The translations under genes were made by a program, and so were the position numbers. The notes beneath the pieces are model-generated. The model was not told the DNA's origin. It worked only from the letters and a program-made list of their open reading frames with translations, and did no database searches. 20,946 nucleotides of DNA from Candidatus Harrisonbacteria bacterium (GTDB lineage Bacteria > Patescibacteriota > Minisyncoccia > UBA6257 > 1-14-0-10-44-23): the NCBI GenBank assembly GCA_023244975.1, contig JAHFLG010000016.1, positions 1 through 20,946 of the forward strand, given 5' to 3'. This document shows, one piece after another, positions 12,335-19,851 of the stretch. Numbering within the stretch: the stretch's first letter is position 1; every line of letters begins with the position of its first letter.

Positions 12335-12826
12335 CTACACCTCCGCGAGCTTGCTGCCGGCGGGCTGGTAGAACACCCCGATCCACCAGCGCGGGATCTG
12401 TGGCTGATGTCGGGTCTCCGGACCGTGCGTGACCGGATCGTCGCCCGGCTCGTTGACGATCGGATCGTCGTTGTCAGCGAGATCGCAGATCTCGCCAGCC
12501 AGGGTCCAGTACATCTCGCCGTAGTCCGCGTCCGGACTCTTGTTGTGGACGTGATCCGGTGAAACGACCGGTCCCTGTGCCACCTCGAAGGCGAGCAGCT
12601 CGCCGGTCGTCTTGTCGCCGTCGAGGGTGATGAAGGCCTACCACAGGCCCCCGTTCTCGCTCGGGGTCACGTGGGGTTGCACACCGCGAACCCGTCCCGC
12701 GAGTCGCGCTTCATCTTGACGGAAAACGGCGCAGAGCGCAGCCTTGACCTCGTCAAGGGTTTCCGGCTCGCTCCAGTTGACGGCTCGCAGTCTAGCGAGC
12801 CAGTCCTCCACGTCGACCTTCAGCAT
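12335..12826 (-). pseudogene. Module A: unrecognised ORF interrupted by an in-frame TAG
   Basis: A single reading frame of 163 codons runs from the ATG at 12826, which has GGAGAG five bases upstream, to a TAG at 12335-12337. It is broken only by TAG at 12638-12640. Text on both sides reads as continuous protein: ...HVTPSENGGLW, stop, AFITLDGDKTTGELLAFEVA... The first half starts MLKVDVEDWLARLRAVNWSE; the second ends RWWIGVFYQPAGSKLAEV. I do not recognise the family. An upstream ATG at 12877 is in frame but has no SD. No good SD precedes any restart after the stop (GTG at 12583). Options are a nonsense mutation, a sequencing or assembly error, or readthrough; TAG is used as a normal stop by tuf, rpsJ and rplB, so wholesale recoding is unlikely. 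Confidence 0.6.
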
Positions 12827-12879
12827 CGGCTCTCTCCATTCGGTTGTCGCGGGCACTCGCCCGAACACCGTCGTCATCT

Positions 12880-12913
<34 letters not shown>

Positions 12914-12922
12914 TGCGATTGT

Positions 12923-12960
12923 CAAAACAAAAAATCCCCTTTCGGGGATTTTTTGTTTTG
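12923..12960 (-). terminator. Intrinsic terminator after rpsJ
   Basis: A perfect 17-bp stem, CAAAACAAAAAATCCCC paired with GGGGATTTTTTGTTTTG, has a 4-nt loop that reads GAAA on the minus strand, followed by the T-rich 3' arm. Two more pairs reach into the rpsJ stop codon. The symmetry lets it work in both directions. It ends the str/rpsJ transcript and separates it from the inserted modules and from rplC. Confidence 0.88.
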
Positions 12961-12961
12961 A

Positions 12962-13294
12962 CTACATCATTTTGATTTCAATATCGACTCCCGCCGGCAG
13001 GTTCAGCGAGGAAAGTGATTCGATGATCTGCTGGGTCGGACTGAGGATATCGATGAGTCGCTTGTGAATGCGGAGCTCAAACTGTTCGCGCGAGTTCTTG
13101 TCGATGAACGTCGAACGGTTGACGGTATAGCGGTGAAACTGAGTCGGAAGCGGAATCGGGCCGAGCACCTCTACCTCGTGGCGCTTCGCTGCTTCAATAA
13201 TCTGCCGGCACGAGCTGTCTATCAGCTTGGTGTCGTAGGCTTTGATGCGCAGGCGCAACTTTTCCTTCTCTTCTTTTACAGCCGCTTTTACCAT
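12962..13294 (-). CDS. rpsJ: Ribosomal protein S10 (uS10)
   Basis: S10 is a 30S head protein that, as NusE, also links the ribosome to transcription. The 110-aa product has the family core KLRLRIKAYDTKLIDSSCRQ, the loop VLGPIPLPTQFHRYTVNRST, and FELRIHKRLIDILSPTQQII. The C-terminus is GVDIEIKMM. It is placed after tuf, as in the fused str-S10 arrangement, but its usual downstream partner rplC is 2.3 kb away. A terminator abuts its stop. An inverted repeat CGTATA-AGACC-TATACG (13308-13324) lies in the tuf-rpsJ gap. Confidence 0.97.
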   Translation of the reverse strand: MVKAAVKEEKEKLRLRIKAYDTKLIDSSCRQIIEAAKRHEVEVLGPIPLPTQFHRYTVNRSTFIDKNSREQFELRIHKRLIDILSPTQQIIESLSSLNLPAGVDIEIKMM

Positions 13295-13326
13295 GTCAAT
13301 GATCAGACGTATAAGACCTATACGAC

Positions 13327-14526
13327 CTATTTAGTAATTTTGGTTACGACGCCGGCGCCCACGGTCTTACCTCCTTCACGGATAGCAAAGCGCTGTTTCT
13401 CTTCCAAAGCTACTGGGGCAATGAGTTTGACCTGAAGCTTGATGGTGTCACCCGGCATAACCATTTCGGTTCCTTCCGGAAGGATAACCTCGCCGGTAAC
13501 GTCAGTGGTGCGGATGTAGAACTGAGGCTTGTAACCCTTAAAGAACGGAGTGTGACGACCACCTTCCTCTTTCGAGAGGACGTAGATCTCACAGTCAAAG
13601 TCAGTGTGCGGGTTGACGGTTCCTGGCTTACAGATAACCTGACCACGCTCAACGTCTTCTTTCTTCAAACCACGGAGCAGGATGCCGACGTTGTCGCCAG
13701 CCTGAGCTGAGTCGAGAAGTTTGTTAAACATTTCCACGCCGGTCACCACAGTCTTCTGAGTTGGGCGGAGACCGATAACTTCAACTTCCTCGTTGACCTT
13801 GATAATACCGCGCTCGGCTTTACCCGTAACCACAGTGCCGCGGCCTTCAATAGAGAAGATGTCTTCGATTGGCATCAAGAACGGCTTGGTCGTGTCGCGA
13901 ATCGGATCAGGAATGTAGGTGTCTAACGCGTTGATCAAATCCATAATCGGCTTACAGGCCGGGTCCTCTTTGGTCTTGGCTTCCAAGGCTTTCAAACCTG
14001 AACCGCGAATTATCGGAGTGGTGTCGCCGTCATAGTGATACTTTTTAAGCAGCTCGCGAACTTCGCTCTCAACGAGGTCAATAAGCTCCGGGTCATCAAC
14101 CATATCAACTTTGTTGAGGAAGACGACGAGTTTCGGCACGCCGACCTGATAGGCAAGCAGGATGTGCTCGCGGGTCTGCGGCATCGGACCGTCAGCGGCG
14201 GAGATCACGAGGATAGCTCCGTCCATCTGGGCGGCACCGGTGATCATGTTCTTAATATAGTCAGCGTGGCCAGGAGCGTCGATGTGCGCGTAGTGGCGCT
14301 TGGCGCTCTCGTATTCTGAGTGGTGCAGCGCAATGGTGATACCACGAGCTTTTTCTTCCGGTGCGTTGTCAATCTGGTCTACGCCCTCTTCTTTCTTGGC
14401 GAGGCCGTTCATAAACAGGACGTGAGTAATAGCCGCGGTCAGGGTAGTCTTTCCGTGGTCGACGTGTCCAATAGTGCCGACGTTAACGTGCGGCTTACTG
14501 CGGTCAAATTTTTCTTTCTCTGCCAT
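13327..14526 (-). CDS. tuf: Elongation factor Tu
   Basis: EF-Tu delivers aminoacyl-tRNA to the ribosomal A site using GTP. The 399-aa length is standard. GTPase motifs: G1 GHVDHGKT (20-27), switch I RGITI (61-65), DAPGH (83-87), NKVD (138-141), then domains 2 and 3 with RGTVVTGKAERGIIKV and the C-terminal AIREGGKTVGAGVVTKI. It has its own promoter in the 84-bp gap behind fusA, so it can be expressed above the rest of the operon. No SD is visible in the AT-rich leader. Confidence 0.98.
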   Translation of the reverse strand: MAEKEKFDRSKPHVNVGTIGHVDHGKTTLTAAITHVLFMNGLAKKEEGVDQIDNAPEEKARGITIALHHSEYESAKRHYAHIDAPGHADYIKNMITGAAQMDGAILVISAADGPMPQTREHILLAYQVGVPKLVVFLNKVDMVDDPELIDLVESEVRELLKKYHYDGDTTPIIRGSGLKALEAKTKEDPACKPIMDLINALDTYIPDPIRDTTKPFLMPIEDIFSIEGRGTVVTGKAERGIIKVNEEVEVIGLRPTQKTVVTGVEMFNKLLDSAQAGDNVGILLRGLKKEDVERGQVICKPGTVNPHTDFDCEIYVLSKEEGGRHTPFFKGYKPQFYIRTTDVTGEVILPEGTEMVMPGDTIKLQVKLIAPVALEEKQRFAIREGGKTVGAGVVTKITK

Positions 14527-14574
14527 AATCGTTAGTTAGTGATTAATTTATATTATTTTTAAAAGTATCTGACT

Positions 14575-14602
14575 ATTTTACTCGTTTTCAGCTGATTGTC
14601 AA
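14575..14602 (-). promoter_or_regulatory. Promoter of tuf
   Basis: Minus strand: TTGACA (14602-14597), 16-bp spacer, TAAAAT (14580-14575), in the gap between fusA and tuf. Predicted leader is about 40 nt and A/T-rich. Confidence 0.65.
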
Positions 14603-14610
14603 TCTGCTCT

Positions 14611-16731
14611 CTATTTCTTGCCTTCAATGATCTGTTTGGCGACTGATGTGGGTGCCTCCTCATAAGCATGAAACTCCATGGTGAAGTTACCTCTGCCCTG
14701 AGTCATCGACCGTAATTTTGTTGCATAGCCGAACATTTCAGACAGCGGCACAAACGCATCCACAACTTTAACCAGCGGCCTATCACCCATACCTTCAATG
14801 CGTCCGCGCTTGGAGCTGATGTCTCCGGTAATATCACCCATGTACTCGGTCGGAACAATAACCTGCACCTTCATAATCGGCTCAAGAATAATTGGCGTGG
14901 CCAGCTTAGCAGCTTCTTGGAACGCCATTGAAGCGGCGATTTTAAAGGCAGCTTCAGACGAGTCTACCTCGTGGTAGCTACCATCCCAGACCGTGTATTT
15001 AACATCAACAACTTTATAGCCGGCCTGAATACCGCGCTCGGTGGCCTCTCTAAATCCTTTTTCAATCGGCGCGATAAACTCTTTTGGAATCGAACCTCCT
15101 TTGACCTCGTCAACAAACTCAATACCCGCACCGCGTTCCATCGGCTCGAGGCGGATTTTGACGTGACCATACTGACCGCGGCCTCCAGACTGCTTGATAT
15201 ACTTACCTTCGGCTTCGGATTTCTTTTTAATAGTTTCTTTATAGGCAACCTGCGGACGGCCGGTGTTGGCTTCAACATTAAACTCACGCTTCATGCGCTC
15301 GACAAGTACTTCGAGGTGCAGCTCACCCATGCCGGAGATAATCGTCTCGCCGGTTTCCGGGTTACCGCTGACTCTAAAGGTCGGATCCTCATCAGCCAAG
15401 CGTCGCAGCGCCATACCCATCTTTTCCTGGTCAGCTTTAGTCTTAGGCTCCACGCGCATACCGATAACCGGCTCAGGAAAGGAGATCTTTTCAAGAATAA
15501 TAGATTTGTCCTGATCGCAGAGAGTATCACCAGTGGTCGTGTCCTTCATGCCGACTAAGGCACCGATATCGCCGGCGTGAATCTCTTCAATTTCTTCGCG
15601 GGTATTAGCGTGCATTCGCAAAATACGGCCGGCGCGCTCGTTCTCTCCCTTAGTTGAGTTATAAATATAGCTTCCGCGCTTTAAACTGCCGGCGTAGACG
15701 CGGAAGAAGGTCAGCGAACCCACAAACGGATCGGCCATAATCTTAAATGCCAAAGCCGTAAATGGCTCATCATCGGAAGCTTTTCTGGATATTTCCGCAT
15801 TTGTTTTCGGGTCGATACCTTTGACCGGCGGCAAATCAAGTGGACTCGGCAGATAATCAACTACGGCGTCGAGTACGAGTTGTACGCCTTTGTTCTTTAA
15901 AGCCGAACCGGTAAACACCGGAATGATTTTAACAGCCAAGGTTGCGCTACGGAGCGCTTTTTTAAGTTCAGCCAGGGACGGCTCGGTGCCGGCTAAATAT
16001 TTTTCCAAAAGTTTTTCGTCGGTCTCAACGATTTTTTCTAACAAATTGTGACGGTGAGTCTTGACCTCGGCCATCATGCTTTCCGGAATCGGAATTTCTT
16101 TTATCACATTCCCCTTGTCACCCTCAAAGGCAAAGGCCTTCATCTGCAGGAGGTCGATGATACCGCTGAAATCGCTCTCGGCTCCGATCGGCAGCTGCAT
16201 GGCAATGGCATTCGGGTTCAAACGATCCTTAATAGACTGCAAGCTCTTTTCGAAACTCGCGCCCATACGGTCGAGCTTGTTGATAAAGCAGATGCGCGGC
16301 ACGTTGTACTCGTCGGCATAGCGCCAGTTGGTTTCACTCTGAGGCTCAACGCCGCTGACCCCGTCAAACACAACCACCGCGCCGTCGAGTACGCGCAGTG
16401 AACGCTTTACCTCAACGGTAAAGTCGATGTGACCTGGAGTGTCAATCAGGTTGAAGCGATAGGTGTTGTTTTCCTTGCCTTTAGTTTTTTCGTCAGCTGA
16501 CAAATAGGTCGGCATCCAAAAGGCAGTAGTCGCAGCCGAGGTGATGGTGATACCGCGCTCTCGCTCCTGATCCATCCAGTCCATTACGGTGTCGCCTTCG
16601 TGCACTTCGCCTATTTTGTGGCTGACGCCGGTGTAATACAAAACGCGCTCACTCGTCGTAGTCTTTCCCGCGTCGATGTGAGCGACAATTCCAAAGTTCC
16701 GAGTTCTCTCAAGAGGATACTGGCGTGCCAT
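14611..16731 (-). CDS. fusA: Elongation factor G
   Basis: EF-G drives tRNA-mRNA translocation with GTP and helps recycle ribosomes. The 706 aa span the five-domain protein. Motifs: AHIDAGKT (17-24), RGITITSAA switch I, DTPGH (97-101), NKLD (151-154); domain IV has GRGQYGHVKIRLEP and domain V ends RSMTQGRGNFTMEFHAYEEA. Length and order are normal. It starts 11 bp after rpsG and has no SD. Confidence 0.98.
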   Translation of the reverse strand: MARQYPLERTRNFGIVAHIDAGKTTTSERVLYYTGVSHKIGEVHEGDTVMDWMDQERERGITITSAATTAFWMPTYLSADEKTKGKENNTYRFNLIDTPGHIDFTVEVKRSLRVLDGAVVVFDGVSGVEPQSETNWRYADEYNVPRICFINKLDRMGASFEKSLQSIKDRLNPNAIAMQLPIGAESDFSGIIDLLQMKAFAFEGDKGNVIKEIPIPESMMAEVKTHRHNLLEKIVETDEKLLEKYLAGTEPSLAELKKALRSATLAVKIIPVFTGSALKNKGVQLVLDAVVDYLPSPLDLPPVKGIDPKTNAEISRKASDDEPFTALAFKIMADPFVGSLTFFRVYAGSLKRGSYIYNSTKGENERAGRILRMHANTREEIEEIHAGDIGALVGMKDTTTGDTLCDQDKSIILEKISFPEPVIGMRVEPKTKADQEKMGMALRRLADEDPTFRVSGNPETGETIISGMGELHLEVLVERMKREFNVEANTGRPQVAYKETIKKKSEAEGKYIKQSGGRGQYGHVKIRLEPMERGAGIEFVDEVKGGSIPKEFIAPIEKGFREATERGIQAGYKVVDVKYTVWDGSYHEVDSSEAAFKIAASMAFQEAAKLATPIILEPIMKVQVIVPTEYMGDITGDISSKRGRIEGMGDRPLVKVVDAFVPLSEMFGYATKLRSMTQGRGNFTMEFHAYEEAPTSVAKQIIEGKK

Positions 16732-16742
16732 AAGGTTCTATT

Positions 16743-17210
16743 CTACCAGCTGAAGTGCGCGAACGCACGGTTGGCTTCCGCCATTCTGTGAATATCTTGT
16801 TTTTTCTTGATCGCAATACCTTCGTTTTTAGAAGCGGCAATAATTTCTTCAGCGAGCTTTAAAGCCATGTTCTTTCCTTTTTTAGCGCGGGCAGCGCCGA
16901 TAATCCAGCGGGTGGCAAGCATAAACTTTCGCTCCGGGCGAACTTCGCGCGGAACCTGATAGTTAGCTCCACCGACACGCTTACTGGCGACTTCAACAAG
17001 CGGCTGAGCATTCTCTAACGCTTTTTGAAATACTTCAATCGGGCTCTGCTTCGCCTGCTTCTCAATCTCCGTAAAGGCATCATAGACAACGGCTTCGGCG
17101 ATAGCTTTTTTGCCATCCCACATCAGGGCGTTGATAAATCGTCCAACCGCGACATTCTGGTACTTCATGTCCGGGTTGTGGTCTCGCTTGTAGTTTCGTT
17201 TCTTACGCAT
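16743..17210 (-). CDS. rpsG: Ribosomal protein S7 (uS7)
   Basis: S7 nucleates assembly of the 30S head and lines the E site. The 155 aa start MRKKRNYKRDHNPDMKYQNV, with GRFINALMWDGKKAIAEAVV, the signature VGGANYQVPREVRPERK, and the C-terminal RMAEANRAFAHFSW. It lies 22 bp after rpsL. Confidence 0.98.
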   Translation of the reverse strand: MRKKRNYKRDHNPDMKYQNVAVGRFINALMWDGKKAIAEAVVYDAFTEIEKQAKQSPIEVFQKALENAQPLVEVASKRVGGANYQVPREVRPERKFMLATRWIIGAARAKKGKNMALKLAEEIIAASKNEGIAIKKKQDIHRMAEANRAFAHFSW

Positions 17211-17232
17211 GAAAATTTTTCTAAAATTTCAA

Positions 17233-17661
17233 TTATTTTTTCTCTGCTCCCTCCTTTGGTCTCTTGGCGCCATAGGCGCTGCGCTGCTGTTTGCGCTCGC
17301 CCACGCCAGCGGTGTCGAGTACGCCACGGACAATGTGATAGCGAACACCCGGAAGATCTTTGACGCGGCCACCGCGGACAACAACCACCGAGTGCTCCTG
17401 CAGGTTGTGACCCTCTCCCGGAATGTAGGCGGTGATTTCCATACCATTGGTCAGACGAACACGGGCAATTTTACGGATAGCAGAGTTTGGCTTTTTCGGA
17501 GTCGTAGTGGTGACCTTAACGCAGACGCCGCGCTTAAACGGCGAGTTGGTGACGAGCGGTCGGTTCAAGATGTAGTTAAAATAACGTCGCAAAGCCGGCG
17601 CCTTGGATTTGGCGTGGCTGGAGGTTCTTCCTTTTCGTACCAGTTGTCTGATGGTAGGCAT
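17233..17661 (-). CDS. rpsL: Ribosomal protein S12 (uS12)
   Basis: S12 lies at the decoding centre and controls accuracy. The 142 aa start MPTIRQLVRKGRTSSHAKSK. The conserved loops TTTPKKPNSAIRK and GGRVKDLPGVRYHIVRG are intact, including the lysines that are altered in streptomycin-resistant mutants of other bacteria. It has a lysine/glutamate-rich C-terminal tail. It is the first gene of the str operon, behind a strong promoter. Confidence 0.98.
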   Translation of the reverse strand: MPTIRQLVRKGRTSSHAKSKAPALRRYFNYILNRPLVTNSPFKRGVCVKVTTTTPKKPNSAIRKIARVRLTNGMEITAYIPGEGHNLQEHSVVVVRGGRVKDLPGVRYHIVRGVLDTAGVGERKQQRSAYGAKRPKEGAEKK

Positions 17662-17674
17662 TTCAAAAATGAAA

Positions 17675-17690
17675 CCGCACCTATATGCGG
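17675..17690 (-). other. Small leader hairpin of rpsL
   Basis: CCGCA-TATAGG-TGCGG on the minus strand, followed by a T-rich stretch, within the ~32-nt rpsL leader. It could slow transcription or affect initiation; the stem has only 5 bp, so a regulatory role is uncertain. Confidence 0.35.
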
Positions 17691-17699
17691 ATTGGAACT

Positions 17700-17727
17700 A
17701 TAATAGCAAATTACGCTCACTTGTCAA
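17700..17727 (-). promoter_or_regulatory. Promoter of the str operon (rpsL)
   Basis: Minus strand: TTGACA (17727-17722), 16-bp spacer, TATTAT (17705-17700), in the short gap between the M50 protease gene and rpsL. Consensus quality fits a highly expressed operon. Confidence 0.72.
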
Positions 17728-17732
17728 TTCCT

Positions 17733-18362
17733 TCATCTCCCAAAGTCAATAAGAAAGTGCGCGGCGTTGTATATAAGGGGCGAAAGGAAACTCGCTCCGC
17801 TCATAAACACAAACAGTAATATGATCATGCCAAACTGACGCAAAAAGGTTTCAAGTCCGTTAAACGATGGGGGTAGTAGCGCGAATAATACTCCTGAGCC
17901 GTCTAAGGGCGGAATGGGAAGCAGATTAAAAAATCCGAGCACGAGATTAGTAACAATGATCATAATGAATAATTGCAGCACCTGATCAAGCTGGACTGAC
18001 GACTCGGTAAACGCGATAAGTATTCGAAAAAGGATTGCAAAAATGAGCGCAAGTAAAAAATTTGAAGCTGGGCCGGCAAGATGGATAAGTCCGGCATCTC
18101 GTTTTGGATGTTTCAAAAACCGCGGATCATACGGCGTGGGTTTTGCCCAACCAAAGACTGGCAAATGGCTTATAGCTAATAGCAAGGGCAAGATAACCGA
18201 GCCGAACGGATCCAGATGTTTAAGTGGATTGAGGGTTAACCGTCCCGCGCGCTTGGCTGTATCGTCTCCCAGATACAGAGCCATAAACCCATGACTCATC
18301 TCATGTACTACGAGCGAGCAGATAACGACAATAATATAAAAAATGGTACTTGCGTAATCCAT
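17733..18362 (-). CDS. Site-2-protease-family (M50) membrane metalloprotease
   Basis: Intramembrane zinc protease of the M50B type. The 209 aa are mostly hydrophobic, with five or six membrane segments. The zinc motif HEMSH is at residues 20-24 in the first helix, and the second motif PPLDGSG, with D154 as the third ligand, lies in NLLPIPPLDG. The loop KRAGRLTLNPLKHLDPFGSV is typical of the short group without a PDZ domain (as in SpoIVFB-like and archaeal S2P relatives). The substrate is unknown. It starts 3 bp after the preceding 181-aa gene and ends just before the rpsL promoter. Confidence 0.9.
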   Translation of the reverse strand: MDYASTIFYIIVVICSLVVHEMSHGFMALYLGDDTAKRAGRLTLNPLKHLDPFGSVILPLLLAISHLPVFGWAKPTPYDPRFLKHPKRDAGLIHLAGPASNFLLALIFAILFRILIAFTESSVQLDQVLQLFIMIIVTNLVLGFFNLLPIPPLDGSGVLFALLPPSFNGLETFLRQFGMIILLFVFMSGASFLSPLIYNAAHFLIDFGR

Positions 18363-18365
18363 ATA

Positions 18366-18911
18366 TTAGCCAACCTCAGGCGGTATAACCGGTAGCTCAG
18401 GCGCATTATGTAAGTCAGTAAGAACATCAAGTACCTGTTGATTTGGAACGCCGCCCACACCTAGCTTCGCAGCAGCCTCCAAACCTTTGCGTAGTTCCCG
18501 GATCCGATTGCGTTCTGCGAGCGCCGCTTTAGCAGCATCTAAAAGTGTTCTGGATTTTTTAAGTGGCGAGGTGTGATGAGTATGAGCCAACCTACCATCC
18601 AAACTAATATATGAATCAACCTCCATCTCGGCTTCTGAAATAAGATCCTGAACTTCCAATGTATACCGCGCAAGCACCTCTCCACTGACCATTAAATCAT
18701 GCTGTGTTATCACTACAAATTGACAAAGATCGTCCCCATAGACCTTCTTGTACAGACGTGGCCACGACTTGGCGGTTTGCGTAGCGGCGTCTTGGGCAAG
18801 TTCTGGAGCTCTCGAGAACTGCCGGATTACGGCGTCAAACCCACGGATAGTTTCCGGCTTCAATTCTCCTGCACGATCTTCTATTGGCCTGTCTCTATAT
18901 TCTCCTGTCAT
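18366..18911 (-). CDS. Unrecognised 181-aa soluble protein
   Basis: I do not recognise a family. It starts MTGEYRDRPIEDRAGELKPE and is charged, mainly helical, with no signal peptide or membrane segment. A long helix with coiled-coil character lies around residues 120-150 (KKSRTLLDAAKAALAERNRI). It ends in a proline-rich tail (ELPVIPPEVG). It lies 7 bp after the cobalamin adenosyltransferase gene and 3 bp before the M50 protease, so it is probably cotranscribed; a link to the protease is possible but not shown. Confidence 0.7.
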   Translation of the reverse strand: MTGEYRDRPIEDRAGELKPETIRGFDAVIRQFSRAPELAQDAATQTAKSWPRLYKKVYGDDLCQFVVITQHDLMVSGEVLARYTLEVQDLISEAEMEVDSYISLDGRLAHTHHTSPLKKSRTLLDAAKAALAERNRIRELRKGLEAAAKLGVGGVPNQQVLDVLTDLHNAPELPVIPPEVG

Positions 18912-18918
18912 ATACTAT

Positions 18919-19482
18919 TTAAAATTCTATATTTAATTTACCAAGCTGACCTTTATTGAATGGATGTTTAATTTCTTTCATCTCAGTGGCGAGATCGGCG
19001 CGGTCGAGAAACTCTTGGGGTGCGTCGCGGCCGGTCAGGAGTACAATTTTCTCTGGCGGCAAATCCTTAAGCATATCCAAGACCTCGCTTGCCGTTATGA
19101 GCTTCAGGCTGACTGCCACATTCACCTCGTCCATAATAACCATATCGTAAGAGTCCTTAATTTTCAATTTCCAATTTTCAATTGCTGCCGCGCAAAATGC
19201 CAAAGCATTTTTCGCAGCTTTCTGATGTTCTTCAAAAGGCAGCTGATCGCCCAAAATACCGACAAAGCCGAGCCCCATCTTTTTGAGTTCAAATGAACCG
19301 CCCTTCCCACTTGCGACTTGCGACTTGCTACTTGCTACTTGTATCTCGTCCTCCCCGCTCTTCCATGGGCCCTTAATAAACTGAACCATCAGTACTTTTT
19401 GTCCGCGCCCAACAGCCCGAACCGCCGCGCCCAGCGAAGCGGTAGTTTTACCTTTACCATTACCTGTAAATACGACAATCAT
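18919..19482 (-). CDS. cobO: Cob(I)alamin adenosyltransferase, CobA/CobO type
   Basis: Transfers the adenosyl group of ATP to cob(I)alamin or corrinoid. The 187 aa carry the P-loop GNGKGKTT (7-14), the MVQFIKGPW strand, the Walker-B-like VIMDEVNVAV, and the family ending LTGRDAPQEFLDRADLATEM, then IKHPFNKGQ. Two segments are unusual: QVASSKSQVASGKGG, after QFIKGPWKSGEDEI, and IENWKLKIKD are translations of heptamer DNA repeats. No other cobalamin gene is in the window, so it may act in salvage. It lies 5 bp after the 120-aa gene. Confidence 0.88.
   Translation of the reverse strand: MIVVFTGNGKGKTTASLGAAVRAVGRGQKVLMVQFIKGPWKSGEDEIQVASSKSQVASGKGGSFELKKMGLGFVGILGDQLPFEEHQKAAKNALAFCAAAIENWKLKIKDSYDMVIMDEVNVAVSLKLITASEVLDMLKDLPPEKIVLLTGRDAPQEFLDRADLATEMKEIKHPFNKGQLGKLNIEF
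19158..19185 (-). repeat. Heptamer repeats in cobO (second array)
   Basis: Minus strand: AATTGAA, AATTGGA, AATTGAA, AATTAAG, four units with period 7, encoding IENWKLKIK. The reading frame is kept. Confidence 0.6.
19309..19343 (-). repeat. Heptamer repeats in cobO (first array)
   Basis: Plus-strand units ACTTGCG, ACTTGCG, ACTTGCT, ACTTGCT, ACTTGTA: five units of exactly 7 bp. They encode QVASSKSQVAS on the minus strand, at a point where other family members have no such segment. Confidence 0.75.
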
Positions 19483-19487
19483 AAAAT

Positions 19488-19850
19488 TTATTTTATATTT
19501 TCCAGAACCGCATTGATCAAAAGGTTCGCGCGATCTATATCTTCCTTTGTAGTTAGAGAAGGCTTACCGATACGCGCTTGCTCTACATGATCATCGATAA
19601 ACTCATTAATTTGAGTAACCAAATCAGCGTTCCTGACCAAACCACTTGTAACTGCATTCTCAAATGCGCCCACAATACCGGCAAACCAGTTTTTTCGCAC
19701 CTTATACTTGTTATCCGGAGAATCGCTATGGACGAGCTCTACTGGTATCTCATCTTTAAAAGTATCGCGCATCATAACTAAATGTTCGGTTAGCTGCCGC
19801 CGGAGTTCGGGAAAATTTTCTATATATGATATCAAGCGATCTTTTTCCAT
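19488..19850 (-). CDS. Unrecognised 120-aa protein
   Basis: No family recognised. It starts MEKDRLISYIENFPELRRQL and appears all-helical, acidic to neutral, without membrane segments or cysteines. Motif-like stretches are KVRKNWFAGIVGAFENAVTS and FIDDHVEQARIGKPSLTTKE. It begins 1 bp after the flavoprotein stop and ends 5 bp before cobO, so it is likely cotranscribed. Confidence 0.72.
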   Translation of the reverse strand: MEKDRLISYIENFPELRRQLTEHLVMMRDTFKDEIPVELVHSDSPDNKYKVRKNWFAGIVGAFENAVTSGLVRNADLVTQINEFIDDHVEQARIGKPSLTTKEDIDRANLLINAVLENIK

Positions 19851-19851
19851 A

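Noticed and set aside
12042..12386. 114-codon minus-strand ORF over the end of module A
   Set aside because: It runs through the terminator and 3' hairpin, has no SD, and conflicts with the SD-led CxxC/CxxC 53-aa gene in another frame.
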